This document shows positions 46,741 through 58,090 of a stretch of DNA of 64,000 bases, in pieces. The translations under genes were made by a program, and so were the position numbers. Below the pieces are notes generated by a model. That model searched no databases. It was not told the origin of the DNA and saw only the letters and a list, made by a program, of their open reading frames with translations. How positions within the stretch are numbered: position 1 is the stretch's first letter; the number at the start of each line of letters is the position of its first letter. This DNA is from Delphinapterus leucas (Eukaryota > Chordata > Mammalia > Artiodactyla > Monodontidae): positions 6,854,464 through 6,918,463 of the forward strand of contig NW_022098008.1 in the NCBI RefSeq assembly GCF_002288925.2, in the 5' to 3' direction.

Positions 46741-48229
46741 CTATTGTTACCTTAGAACAATTTTTCCCCATCCCTCTAGTGTCTTATGAGCTGTCGCCTT
46801 TAGTGACACAGACAAAGGGCAGGGAAATGTTGAAAATGGGATCAGATCTAGGGACTATCTGTTCAAGTGATTTAACAATTAACCGACACTGAAGTCTGGT
46901 CCAGGTAAGAGGACCTGAGCTTTAATCAAAGTGTTATTTCAGGAAGAACTTCCTGAGTATCAGGACAGAAAGCTTATTTTCTGTTGGGCAATACTGGCAA
47001 GAAAAACATAGGCATTTATTTTCCTGCACGATTTTAGAACTGAGCCTGATAAGTCTTTAAAGACTTTTCCAGAATTTCAACACAAAGGTAAGTCCTTCCT
47101 TAAGGTCTTTAACATCCGTTCCCAGACCTGCTGACTGTGCCAGGAGCAGCTCACTGACCTGAATGAATGTTTTATTAAAACTGTCCCCAACCACCTTGTT
47201 GGAAGAAATTGTGCCTAAGGAAGCATGGTTTTATATGCTTTCTTATGAACTCATGAAAAGAACAAAGGATGATATATGGGACACAAATCAAAAATTGATG
47301 AGAAAAAGTCCAGGAGTCCGGTCTCACCTTATAGATGCTGTGAAGAAGTAGGAATCGTTAAAACATAGACAATTACATTTCTTCCCCACTGAGTTGGCGT
47401 TTCTGTTCCTACGCAATGCTTCCTTCTTAACAAGTTCACAATTACGTATGCTAATTTTTTTAAAGTATGATTTATTAAAATCTTTTTGTAAACCTCAGAC
47501 CCCCAATGGTTACTGCAGAGGACTTGCTTGAAAATGCAAGTGAGACCTCCCTGATGACCCCCAGATATACTTGGATCCCAAACCTGTGCTGCGGTTAAAC
47601 TCCAATCCACAAGAAGCTTGGACCACCTACCCCTGGGCCCTTCCTGGAGCAGTCAGCTGCTGTACCTCCTCTGAGTGCCCTTTGGGTGCCCTGCAGCTGG
47701 CTACTTTCATTCCTGCCTTTCCTCACTCTGGCACCTCTTGGTCCAGCACTGCCTCCTTCCAGATCTCCCCTCCCTATCGGCTCATGCTGCTGGGGGCTGG
47801 GCATCCTTAGCATGAAGCCCACACTGGTCAGGGCACAGGATTTGGTCCCTGAAAGCAGAGTCAGGGCAGCTGTGCAATCACCCAGAGAGGGCAGTCAGGG
47901 CTTTTTTTTTTTTCTTTTTCTTTTGATGGGCTGCACATTTGCCTAGGCAGACGGAGGGTGCTAGAGAGAAGCATCACAGGAAGCCCTGTGCCCCACACCT
48001 GTCCTCCCTGTGTGCCCTTTTCCTGGACTCTCCCACAGTCAGTAACTGCATCACCAGGGGCCTCAACAGGGATGTTGCCTTTGTATTCCAGCCCTTTTCT
48101 CTTTACTTCTAAGGAACCAACCGCCCCCGAGTCCACTCAGGGACCACTCTGGAATGTGGCCTGGCTGCAGGCCTCACTCCTCTCACTGTGCTACCACCTT
48201 AGTCTATTGTCACCAGTGCCTCCCTGTCT
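46741..48229. other. No gene seen
   Basis: GC rises locally at 47560-48200, giving overlapping open frames on both strands, the usual sign of chance frames rather than coding. A T-rich tract lies at 47902-47926. No exon structure or domain is recognisable. Confidence 0.45.
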
Positions 48230-48420
48230 GGGCCCTCTTCCTACATGTGGCAAAGCCACCTTCAGTCAAAATCAAACTGTGCTCCACCTTTGCTGGAAAA
48301 CTTCAGCTGCTGATCCATTGAGATCTAAACTCCTCTGTTGGCCCACAAATACCTTGACCCTCACAGTTTGCTTCCAATCTGTATCATGCCCTACCATCCT
48401 ATCCCATCATCTCCATGATT
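48230..48420 (+). mobile_element. L2-like fragment, plus strand
   Basis: 'cttcagctgctgatccattg' followed by 'gatctaaactcctctgttgg', 'cacaaataccttgaccctca' and 'gtttgcttccaatct' resembles the L2 coding 3' region. It is too diverged to be sure. Confidence 0.45.
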
Positions 48421-48942
48421 AGACTTCTCACAAGAATAGTGACTAAAATGAGGAAGCTGATCCTTGCTTGTAAGAAAATCCACAGGCAGGCGATGCAGGG
48501 ATGGAAGTGTGATGCTGTTTCATGAAATGCTTGGAGAGCCATGCTCCTTCTCACTCACTGCTCTGCTACACCTCATGGTCCAAGATGATGGCTACAGCTC
48601 CAGCCTTTACATCTGCATTCCAGGCAGAAGGATGGAGGAAGGGACAAAGAAAGGGTAACAGACTCAGGTCAGCTGTCTTTTAAGGAAACTTCAAAAAACC
48701 AGTATACAACATCCCAATATTCAGAGCTCAGTAAAAGCCTCATCAGAAAAGGAGGCTGGTTGTTATTCTGGGGCTTCTGTTACTATGGAATAAGTGGGAC
48801 AGCAAGCAATTTCAGCCACACCCACAAACCTTCAACTACAGTGAACTTGTCACTATTCGCCCCCAAATACCACAGCCTTTGTGCATCCCATTTTTGCCAG
48901 ACCATTATTTCTTTCTGGAATTTTCTAGTCTCCCTGCTCTGC

Positions 48943-48960
48943 CTAAAAAAAAAAAAAAAA
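48943..48960. repeat. Poly-A tract
   Basis: A 16-base A run with no attached retroposon body that I can identify. Confidence 0.75.
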
Positions 48961-49002
48961 GCTAATTCATTCTTCACGACTCAGCTCTTATTTCCTTTCT
49001 TT

Positions 49003-49165
49003 AGTTAGCATTTACTACATGCCAGATGCAGTTCTAAGAACGATGTATACGTTAATTCTCTTCTCACGGCTTCCTCGTAAGATAGGTCTGTCATCAACCC
49101 CATTGCCAGCAGATGCAATGGAGTCATGAAGAGGTTGCAAATGTCGTGCACTGTCACAAAGCCAG
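49003..49165 (-). mobile_element. MIR SINE, minus strand
   Basis: Antisense MIR motifs follow in order: 'agcatttactacatgccaga', 'cgttaattctcttctcacgg', 'cttcctcgtaagataggtct' and 'catgaagaggttgcaaatgt'. Confidence 0.75.
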
Positions 49166-49499
49166 TGCCTTGCCCACCGCACCTCACCACTTCTCTTTCA
49201 GTCACACCCTTCTCTGCGGTCCTTCAGCACTGGGCTCATGTGTCTGTAATAGCATTTGTCTTTTGAGCTATATTTCACTTGGGTGCCACTAACCTGCAAG
49301 CTTACTGAGTGAAGGGATATATATGTATACATCCCCTGTTCAAGCACTTGTATCCTGTGGAAATTATTTCCTTTATTTCCTGAGGGGACTGTAAACAACC
49401 TGGTTTGCCTAGAGATTCACCGAAAGAACAAGAGCACCATCATGGAGAAGTATAGACAAGACTAATTATGCCTGACCTGCACACTGGACAGTGTATGTC

Positions 49500-49502
<3 letters not shown>

Positions 49503-49536
<34 letters not shown>

Positions 49537-49575
49537 TGTGTGTGTGTCTGTGTGTGTCTGTGTGTGTCTGTGTCT
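49503..49575. repeat. (GT)n-type microsatellite with CT interruptions
   Basis: About 73 bases of GT repeat. The first half is pure, and the second has regularly spaced TCTG units every 8-14 bases. It produces artefactual Cys/Val and His/Thr frames. It is likely polymorphic. Confidence 0.97.
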
Positions 49576-50399
49576 AGGGGAGTGGGACAGCCCAGGGAGA
49601 TGCAGGAGGAACTTCCTAACACAGCGTGGAGCCCTGGGTCAGAGCTACTTGCAGGAAGAGGGAAGGACTTGTAAAAGCAGGGGAAGAACCGGGGTAGGAA
49701 ATGGCCATTGCTACTTGGTGGGTCTACTGTGACAGGCACTGGGTCCCAGAAGAGAGCAGGGTTGCAGCCAAGACAGGAGGGGCCAATGAGTGGCCAAAGA
49801 GTATAGTAAAAACAACAGGCCACACACTGAGGGGGAAGCCTGGCAGGGAGGCACGGTCTCTGAGATGACACCCAGCAGAGGCTTCAGATGCGGTATCACT
49901 GAGGATTCAGATTGCAAGCAACACAATCCCACTCTGGCCAAGAAACTAAACAAAGCAAGAAGTAGTGTCCAGGAAGGATTTGAGCAATAGAGGAGGTGCA
50001 AGTGGAGCAGCCCTGTTCCTGAAAGACCTGGGAGCCCCTGGGCAGGCTGAGTGCTCAGCCAGGCATGGAGGACAGAGCAGTATTTCCTCAGGGCACCACC
50101 ACCAGGCACATTAGGTCTACGGGTGACTAGGGTCTGTGCCTCAAGGACACTGAGTAGTGGACTCGCCTTGGGTCCCACCTTTGGCAAGGGGCATCTCACC
50201 TTGACTGATAGGCAAACTGCACACAACTGTAGCTGTCGAATTTCCAAGAAAAATCGGGGTGCTGCTCCCTAAAGAATCGAGGGTCATGCCAGCCAAGAGG
50301 ACATGACTGCTATTCACCAGAGATGGGAAAGATTTCTGCTGACCAGTGAGCAGGACATTATTCCAGTAACAGGAGTGAGATAAGTAAAGAAAGAGAGAT
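49576..50399. other. No gene seen
   Basis: Moderately GC-rich sequence. A 178-codon open frame on the minus strand (49711-50247) has no recognisable domain and is Leu/Ser/Pro/Cys-rich as expected from composition. I regard it as chance, but see the findings. Confidence 0.4.
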
Positions 50400-50610
50400 G
50401 AGAAATTGCAGGTGACAGGAAGGGAATGGTAAGAAGACCAGCTTGGCCAGAACCAGATGGCTATGGGGCTGAAGCACTGATTGGGCCAGAATCAGAAAAA
50501 CAACCTGAGGGTCACACAAATAAATTTAGATACCCTTTTGTATACAATGGGAAGCCACTAAAGGGATATAATGAGCAGTGGTTCAAGGTTATTTTTAAAG
50601 GTCTTTGAAG
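50400..50610 (-). mobile_element. L2 fragment, minus strand
   Basis: 'acaatgggaagccactaaag' followed by 'ggatataatgagcagtggtt' is antisense L2. The upstream part, 'atgagaaattgcaggtgaca', is consistent but diverged. Confidence 0.65.
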
Positions 50611-51489
50611 GGTGGACCAAAGAGGGCAGGATTTGTGACCGGGAGATCTGTTAGGAGACCACTGCACTGCTCGAGGGAGATGGAATAAGGACTTAAGGCA
50701 AGTCCTTATCGTGGCAATGGGGAATGCCGCTGAAAATAACTGTCTTTTAAAGAGAGGAATTTAAAATTGTATCTCCTCAAATGAAGCCACTCCTCTGTTG
50801 CCCAAATTCAGGGCCGCCATGTCCAGCCACAGACTGTGCATAGCCCAGGAAATGAATGGCTCTCCTAAAGCCATGGGACAGGGCAGCCTTGCCCACAGGG
50901 TCTGAAATATGCATGTGAATAAATATCCACTGCTTTCTCATAGAGACCTCCAGCGATAGGGTAAATCAAAAAGTCCCAGCAAAGCAAGGAATGGAAAAAA
51001 AAATATTGGAGACAGGCAAGGAGAGACAAGCAAACAAGGGACAAATAAAATAATAAGAAGGACTTTATACTCTGAGGTTGACGGATCTTGAGTTACAGAT
51101 AAGAGGAGAGATGAATTATCAGAGGCAGAGCAGCTGCAGAAAGAGGAAATCAGTTATGCATGTTTAATTTAACAGTTCAGGAATTCCAGTTACCATTTTC
51201 ATCCAAGCAGAGTGGTGTGCCTTGCTATTCTCAAGAAATTATTTCCTTTTAAGAGTCCCCCTGGCATGACTGTATCACTGTGGGAACGGCTCCCCACCAG
51301 CCATTCCCTGTCCCTTCCTTCCGTCCCCTCTCCAGCCACAGCCCTCGAGAGCCAGGCATCCTCGCCCTCATCGCCCTGCTGCCAGGAGACCCTGAGGCCC
51401 AGCCACACGGAATGTGAGGGCCAGTCCACTAGGGGAGTGTGGGAAAGACGTTTCTTTCTCTATAAAATAGAGGAGTTTTCTCATTGCCC
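50611..51489. other. No gene seen
   Basis: No supported coding or RNA gene. Open frames at 51199-51571 overlap on both strands and look like composition artefacts. Confidence 0.4.
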
Positions 51490-51745
51490 GGGCACAACTG
51501 CTTTCTTGCCTGGCATGTTGTTATGTAAGAACATGACACCTGGAATTGTAAAAGCCACTTCACAACCATGAGAGAGAAGCAGGTGAATTACAGGGATTCT
51601 GACTCAGGTCCTGCCATCTTGGGGCTGCTGAGCCAACCTGGAACCCCTAGGCTTCTAATGAAATAAACTGTATGTTCTTATGGTTTAAGCCACTGCCAGT
51701 TGGGCCTTCTGTTGCCTGCAGATGAATGTACCCTGAACTAATATG
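51490..51745 (+). mobile_element. Possible MaLR/ERVL-like LTR 3' part
   Basis: The end 'gtttaagccactgccagttg' followed by 'ggccttctgttgcctgcaga' and 'ctgaactaatatgg' matches the 3' part of a common mammalian LTR-like repeat. AATAAA lies near 51662. The 5' part is too decayed to delimit. Confidence 0.45.
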
Positions 51746-53724
51746 GTCCCAATTGAAGGATGTAAAACATGCACTGCTTGTATCGCAAGTACTTGAGTCT
51801 GAACTCATCTTATCTACCCCCTGATGAGTATACTGTACTCAGGCAGTAAAGGAGTATTATTGACTGAGTCTTTCTGCACCATTACCTCCTGGAAAAACAT
51901 ATTTATAGAATTGCTAAATAATTATGATAATAATTATTTTCAATAGGTGAATCAAAATCATTCATTCTCTCTATCTAATTTCCAAACAGTACACATCTCT
52001 ATTTTAACAAAACAAATGTGAACTTTTTGATGATATAAGTTTCAACGGTGGGTTACTTATAAGTTGATAAGTTTTTCATTTCCTAATGTATGACAACTAA
52101 TCTATTTCAGGAATTGCTATATTCCTCTCATTTTTTGGTCTTTATTCCTGAAATGAGGTTACTTGGAGCTGGCATGACAAAGATGTTCTGATTTTAAACA
52201 GTTAGATATACTGATCACAAGTACATTTTGAAAGGAGCAGGTTTTTAATTTCCTCAAATCTCTATGTTGCTGTATACTTATGAGTTGTTTCAGGCCACGT
52301 CTTTAGCAGGCAGTTTATGCCAGAGATTTAATCACTAAAAGATGTTGAACAGGGCATTGGAATGGTGAACCTTGCTCAGTGAGATGTAGGCATGCAGCTC
52401 AAGAGTGAACTTACTTTGAATTCCATTGATCCATTGTCTTACACATCAATATGTAAGATTTTAGCTCCTGGGGATTTAAAAGTTTCTCTTGGGTCTTGGC
52501 ATATGCAGATCGTAAATCAAAAAAATCCATCTGTCAGTTTTTTGGAAATGAAGTTAATTCTACCAGCCAGAAGTAATCAATAATGAGCTTGAAGTTACAT
52601 TTGTTAAACAGTCTCTTGAATTTTCTATTACACGTCTGTTCTCGGAAATTTATGCTCCAAAAAAAAAAAACCTGACAGAACTAATTTACTTCAGCTCTCT
52701 CTTTACACACCAGACTTTGAGACCAACAGTATGCATCTCTGTCTCCCATCAGAGGTAACGGAAGAAGGTTGATGCTAGTGAAGGATGAACACAGCAGCAG
52801 CTCAGGAAAAAAGAAAAGACATAGCTGTTTGTAAGTGACCAACTACCACAGTAGATAAGAAATGTGGGAGACCTAGAATTCTGTAAACTGCAGGCCTATT
52901 TAAGATTTCTCTGTTTTCAAAGCTAGATAAATTAGTCATAAAAATTTCCTGAGTGTTGATGCTGCTTGAATCATACAATGGCCAACCTGGACTACAGGTT
53001 AGAATGACTGGGGGCGTCTAAAGAAGCACACCTTGGCTGCATGTGAGAAGTCCTTTGATACCTCCACTGTGTGGCCATGGCTGAGCATCCATGGCTGGTC
53101 TAGCACTCCTGCTTCAGTGTCGTGCCCGTCACCAAGTAGTAATAGAAAGAGCTCAGTTGTTGCAGAAAAACACACATCGGGCTTGTGAGAGCTACTCTGT
53201 CTCATTTCACATAAGCCTGATTTGTCTGATGCGTTATTATTATCCAGGAGCCGTAATTGTGATAAAGCAGTGTCTTCAAAAAGAGGGAGATTCTCAGAGG
53301 AAATGAGAGCCCACTTAGGACTCAGACTTGAATTACTGCTTTTGAAAAGGGGAAACAAATCTCTCTTGGAATATGAAGAGTACGTTTCTCACCTCTAGTT
53401 TATACCAGACAAACAACTCATCCTCCCCTCTCTTCAGTATTTGTGAGGTTCTTGTCTGTATCCAAGACCTTGTGTGTGTTGACTCTGCACTAAAGACCAG
53501 TGTTGCCACACCATCTTCCAGGAATGACAAAAGGAAGTAGTGTTCAACTGTCAAGCTTACTAAGCATCAGAGGGCAGGAACCTGGCAGGCCTTACTTCTG
53601 TGTACTTCCTGTTCCTAGTTTTTGAAAGCCTCAAGTGCACATACTTCATGTAGCCTGAGCTGGGGAGGTGAGCAAGTGAGAAGGCCATGGAAGACAATCC
53701 CCCCACTTCTCCCCACCAATTGTG
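51746..53724. other. No gene seen
   Basis: AT-rich in the first half, then mixed. An open frame of 119 codons on the minus strand (52999-53358) has no recognised domain. Confidence 0.4.
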
Positions 53725-54071
53725 TGCTATGGGCTGAATGTTTGTGTCCCCCATGCCCCAAATTCATATGTTGAAATTCTATTCCCCAATGTAGTAATAT
53801 TAGAAGGTGGGGCCTTTGGGAGGTAATTATGATTGTCTGAGGCCATGAAGTTGGAACCCCATGATGGGGTTAATGCCCTCATAAGAGTCACAAGAGAGCT
53901 TGTGTCCTCTTTTTGCTCTCCACCATGCGAGCACACAGCAAGAAGTCTGCAGTTTGCAACCTGGAAGAGGGCTCTCAGACTTTCAGCCTCCAGAACTGTG
54001 AGAAACTTCTGTTGTTTATAAGCCACCCAGTCTGTGGCGTTCTGTTATAGCAGCCCAAACTGACTAAGACA
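53725..54071 (+). mobile_element. MLT1/MST-type MaLR LTR, plus strand
   Basis: A full LTR that starts 'tgctatgggctgaatgtttg' and ends 'cagcccaaactgactaagac' plus a final A. It includes 'gaaggtggggcctttgggag', 'caccatgcgagcacacagca' and 'cctccagaactgtgagaaac', all diagnostic of ERVL-MaLR LTRs. The TSD is 'ttgtg' (53720-53724) against 'ctgtg' (54072-54076). It is an old element without internal sequence. Confidence 0.9.
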
Positions 54072-54130
54072 CTGTGTGATGAGAAGTTCCTTGCTTGCTG
54101 AACCTCTGTTTCCTAGTCTGCCAAAATGGG

Positions 54131-54163
54131 GTCACATGTTTCTATGAGGTCACATGTTTCTAT
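54131..54163. repeat. Short tandem duplication
   Basis: 'gtcacatgtttctat' occurs at 54131-54145 and again at 54149-54163, separated by GAG. It lies at the edge of the minus-strand MaLR LTR. Confidence 0.85.
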
Positions 54164-54512
54164 TAGTCTGCTCTGGCTGTGATAGCAAAAATACCATAGG
54201 CTGGGTGGCTTAAACAACAAACATTACTTCATACAGCTCTGGAGGCTGTAAAGTCCAAGAGCAAGTCACCAGCAGATACAGGGTCTGGTAAGAACCTGCT
54301 TTCTGGCTTGTAGGTATCTGTCTTCTCTTGTGCCCTCAAATGGTAGACAGCGGAGAGCTCTCAGGTCTCTTTTATAAGAACACTAATCCCATTCATGAGG
54401 GCAGAGCTTATCACCTATCACCTCCCAAATGCCCCACCTCCAAATACTATCATCTTGGAGCTTAGGATTTCAACAAATGAATTTTCAGGGGACATAAACA
54501 TTCAGTCCATAA
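54161..54512 (-). mobile_element. MLT1/MST-type MaLR LTR, minus strand
   Basis: Antisense copy of the same family: 'tattagtctgctctggctgt' at the left (LTR 3' end), 'aggctgggtggcttaaacaa', 'cccattcatgagggcagagc', 'cctcccaaatgccccacctc' and 'cattcagtccataata' at the right (LTR 5' end). It lies only 89 bp from the plus-strand copy, so the pair forms a large inverted repeat. Confidence 0.9.
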
Positions 54513-54734
54513 TAAGGATTAACTATCAAAAACAAACAAACAAAATCCAAATATAGTACCTAGCACATGGTGGAAATAAAATGTATTATATTACTATTAT
54601 TTACTAGTATTATATCTGCACTGTATTATCAGCTGTAAAAGGCATCTTACTTAAGCTAATAAACAACTGTTCTCTAGGGAACTGTAGACTGGCTTCACAT
54701 CATCTTCAGAATAAAACTCAACACTGTTTAATAT

Positions 54735-57700
54735 AACAAAAAATCGTCTAGCACACATAAAAGGTAAAATTCACAACGGCAGGCATCCAATAAAAGTGTA
54801 CTTGTAGGTAAAGAAGGAGGAAATATGATCAATAATCAGGAAAAAGCAAGAGGGAAGAAAAACACAGAAGTGATGGAGAAGATGGGGGCTATTACAAGAG
54901 CTATTATAAATATACTTCATATATTTAACAGGAAGAAATGAGGACAAAAAGGACAGAATTTAAAACTATACAAAATATTCAAAAGAAACTTTTAACTTAA
55001 AAAATACAATATCTAAAATTAAAAACAAACTGGATAGAATTAACAACAAATTAGATAGTATAGGAAAAAGATTAATGAATTTAAACACATTACTATAGAA
55101 ATCAATCAAAAGGAAGCACAGAGAGAAAATAATTGAAGAAAATGAATGGAGCATCAGTGAGTTATGAGACAACATGGGACAATCTACAGGTTCATGGAAC
55201 TGCAATAGCAGAAATAGAGGAGAGGGGAGGACAAGAAAGGAAAACATTTCAAGAAATAATAGCTAAAATTTTTCAGAAAATGAAAATTATAAATCCAAAG
55301 ATCCAAGAAGCTCAAGAATTATCAAGAAGAAAAACCACATCAAGCAAATCATTACCAAATTGCTAAAAACTAAATATAAAAAGACAATCTTAAAAGCAAC
55401 CAAAGGGAAAAAAAATCATAAAAAAGATAAGAACCACAGAAGAATTTTTTTGTCGTAAGATATGTAAACAGAGTCATTTGTAAAGAATAGAAAGAAGTAC
55501 TGTCCACCTAGAATTATTTACTGACAAAAATACCTTTCAAAATTGAAGGCAAGAAGACCCAAAAAAGATGTCCAAAAAGCACATGAAAAGATGCTCAACA
55601 TCACTAATTATTAGATAAATGCATATCAAAATTAGTGATGCTCAACACCACTAATTATTAGAGAAATGCATATCAAAATTATGAAGTATCAACTCACACT
55701 AGTCAGAATGACTATCATCAAAAAATCTACAAACAGTAAATGCTGGAGAGGGTGTGGAGAAAAGGGAAACTTCCTACACTGTTGGTGGGAATGTAAATTG
55801 ATACAGCCACTATGGGGAACAGTATGAGGTTCCTTAAAAAACTAAAAATAGAGCTACCATATGATCCTGCAATCCCACTCCTGGGTATATATCTGGAGAA
55901 GACCATCATTTGAAAAGATACATGCACCCCAATGATCACAGCAGCACTATTTACAATAGCCAGGACATGAAAGCAACCTAAGTGTCCATCAACAGAGGAA
56001 TGGATGAAGAAGATGTGGTACATATATACAATGGAATATTACTCCGCCACAAAATAAGAATGAAATAATGCCATTTGCAGCAACATGGATGGACCTAGAG
56101 ATTCTCATACTGAGTGAAGTAAGTCAGACAGAGAAAGATAAATACCGCATGATATCGTTTATATGTGGAATCAAAAACATGGTACAAATGACTTATTTAC
56201 AAAATGGAAATAGAGTCACAGATGTAGAAAACAAACTTAGGGTTACTGGGGGAAAAGCGGACTGAGGAGGGGAGGGATAAATTGGGAGACTGGGATTGAC
56301 ATATACACACTACTTTATATATAGAACAGATAACTAATAAGGACCTACTGTAGAGCACAGGGAACTCTACTTAGTACTCTGAAATGGCCTATATGGGAAA
56401 AGAATCTAAAAAAGAGTAGATATATATATATATGTACAACTGATTCACTTTGCTATACACCTAAAACTAACAAAACTAACACATCTATACTCCAATGAAA
56501 TTTTTTTAAAAAGTGAACAAACAGAAAATAACATTTTAAGCAAATAAAAAGCTGAGAGGATTTATCATCAGAAGAATTGCACTGTAAGAAATATTAAAGG
56601 AAACTTTTCAGGAAGAAAAAAATGGTACAAGATAGAAATTTGGATCTATACAAAGGGATACAGAACACTGAAAATGGTGAATTTAGGGATAAATGTAGAC
56701 AACATTTTTGTCTCATCTTTAAATATTTCTAAAAGATCATTATTCAAAGCAAAAATAGTAATATTTTAAATGGGGATTTATAACACATGCATAAGTAAAC
56801 TACATGGACATAATTACACAAAGAATGGAAGGGGAAAAATGGAAACATTCTGTTGTAAGGTTTTAAAACCACTGGTGAAATAGTGTAGTATTATTTGAAA
56901 GTAGATTGTAATCAGTTAAAAATGTACACTGTAAAACCCGAAGAAATCATTAAAAAATAAAATTAAGAGTTAGCTAAAATACCTGTAATGATGATAAAAT
57001 GGAATTATAAATGATAATGCAAGCATTATAAAAGAATCCAGAGTCAGGAAAAGAGAAAAATAGGGGGAACAAAGGACATACAAATAAAATAGAAAACAAA
57101 TATCGATAAGGTAGATTTAAACCCAACTATATCAAAGTTACAGTAAATGTTAGTGATATAACACATTAAGACAGATATTTTCCTATTAGATGAAACTCAA
57201 GACACAACTATGTGCTTTTATAGGAGGTGCACTGTAAATATGATGAAAATAGGTTACAAGTACATGAATGAGAAATATATACTAAGCAAACACTAATCAA
57301 AAGACAGATGGCTACATTAATATCAGTGTAGCTTTTAGAACAAGAATTCTGAAAATTGTAAGAGACATTATCTAGGCTAGAGGGGGTCATTTCAATAAGA
57401 ATATATAACAATATATAGCAGAGTTTTGAGTTACGAGAAGCAAGCACAGATTGAACTGAAAAGAGAAATGGACAAACTCACAATCACAGAAGTGTTCAAC
57501 ATTCCTTTCTCAGTAATTGATAGAACAAGTAGAAAATCAGTAAAGATGTAAGGACATGAACAACGCTATCAACCAACTTGATCTCAATGACATTTGTAGA
57601 AAATTCCTACCAAGAATAGCAGAATACACATTCTTTTCAAATGCCATGGACCTTATGGACCATATTCTGGACTACAAAGCAGGTCTAAATAATTTTACGA

Positions 57701-58090
57701 GAGTAAAAATAATACAAAGTTGTATAACTGATTAAATAAAAATTAATAATTTTAATTTATTGGATTATTAATTATTAAAAGAGTTCAATAACTGAAAGAG
57801 ATCTGAAAAAAATATTTGTACATTAATCAGCATGCTTATCAATAATGCTTGGGATAAAGAAAAAGTCACAACATATTAAAATTTGTGTAATGTAGCTAAA
57901 GCAGTGTTTAGAGTGAAATTTATTGCCAAAAATTCTGATATTAGAAAAGAAGAAAAGTCTCAAGTGGATGATTTATTTTTCTCCTTAAAAAAGTTAGAAA
58001 GAAAAGATTAAATTAAAAGAAAACTAAGCAGAGAAAGGCAATAATAACAAAAGAATAAATCAATTAATACTTTAAAAGAATATATAAATT
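54735..58090 (+). mobile_element. Ancient L1 (L1M/HAL1-like), 5' half, plus strand
   Basis: The left part carries a degraded ORF1, readable at 55133-55366 as an ETTWDNLQ...ERKTFQEIIAKIFQ-type segment that parallels L1 ORF1p. After a younger L1 insertion, the ORF1 end and inter-ORF region continue near 56530-56700. A remnant of the ORF2 endonuclease, from about 57540, includes 'gcagaatacacattcttttc' at about 57618. No frame is open. The assignment to an L1M-type subfamily or to HAL1 is uncertain. Confidence 0.7.
55565..56518 (+). mobile_element. 5'-truncated L1, plus strand, nested
   Basis: It starts in ORF2 at 'caaaaagcacatgaaaagat' and ends in a 3' UTR of the type 'aggacctactgtagagcaca' with a T/A-rich tail near 56500-56518. 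Near its 5' end about 55 bases ('gctcaacatcactaattatt' onwards) are tandemly duplicated (about 55592 and 55639). A (TA)n run lies at about 56419-56433. ORF2 is broken. It interrupts the ancient L1. Confidence 0.88.

Noticed and set aside
47560..48440. GC-richer block with a 154-codon open frame, considered as an exon
   Set aside because: Frames are open on both strands, part resembles L2, there is no domain, and I saw no convincing splice-site and frame combination.
49440..49871. Minus-strand 143-codon frame with His/Thr repeats, and plus-strand Cys/Val frames
   Set aside because: They are translations of the GT microsatellite. The low-complexity block explains them.
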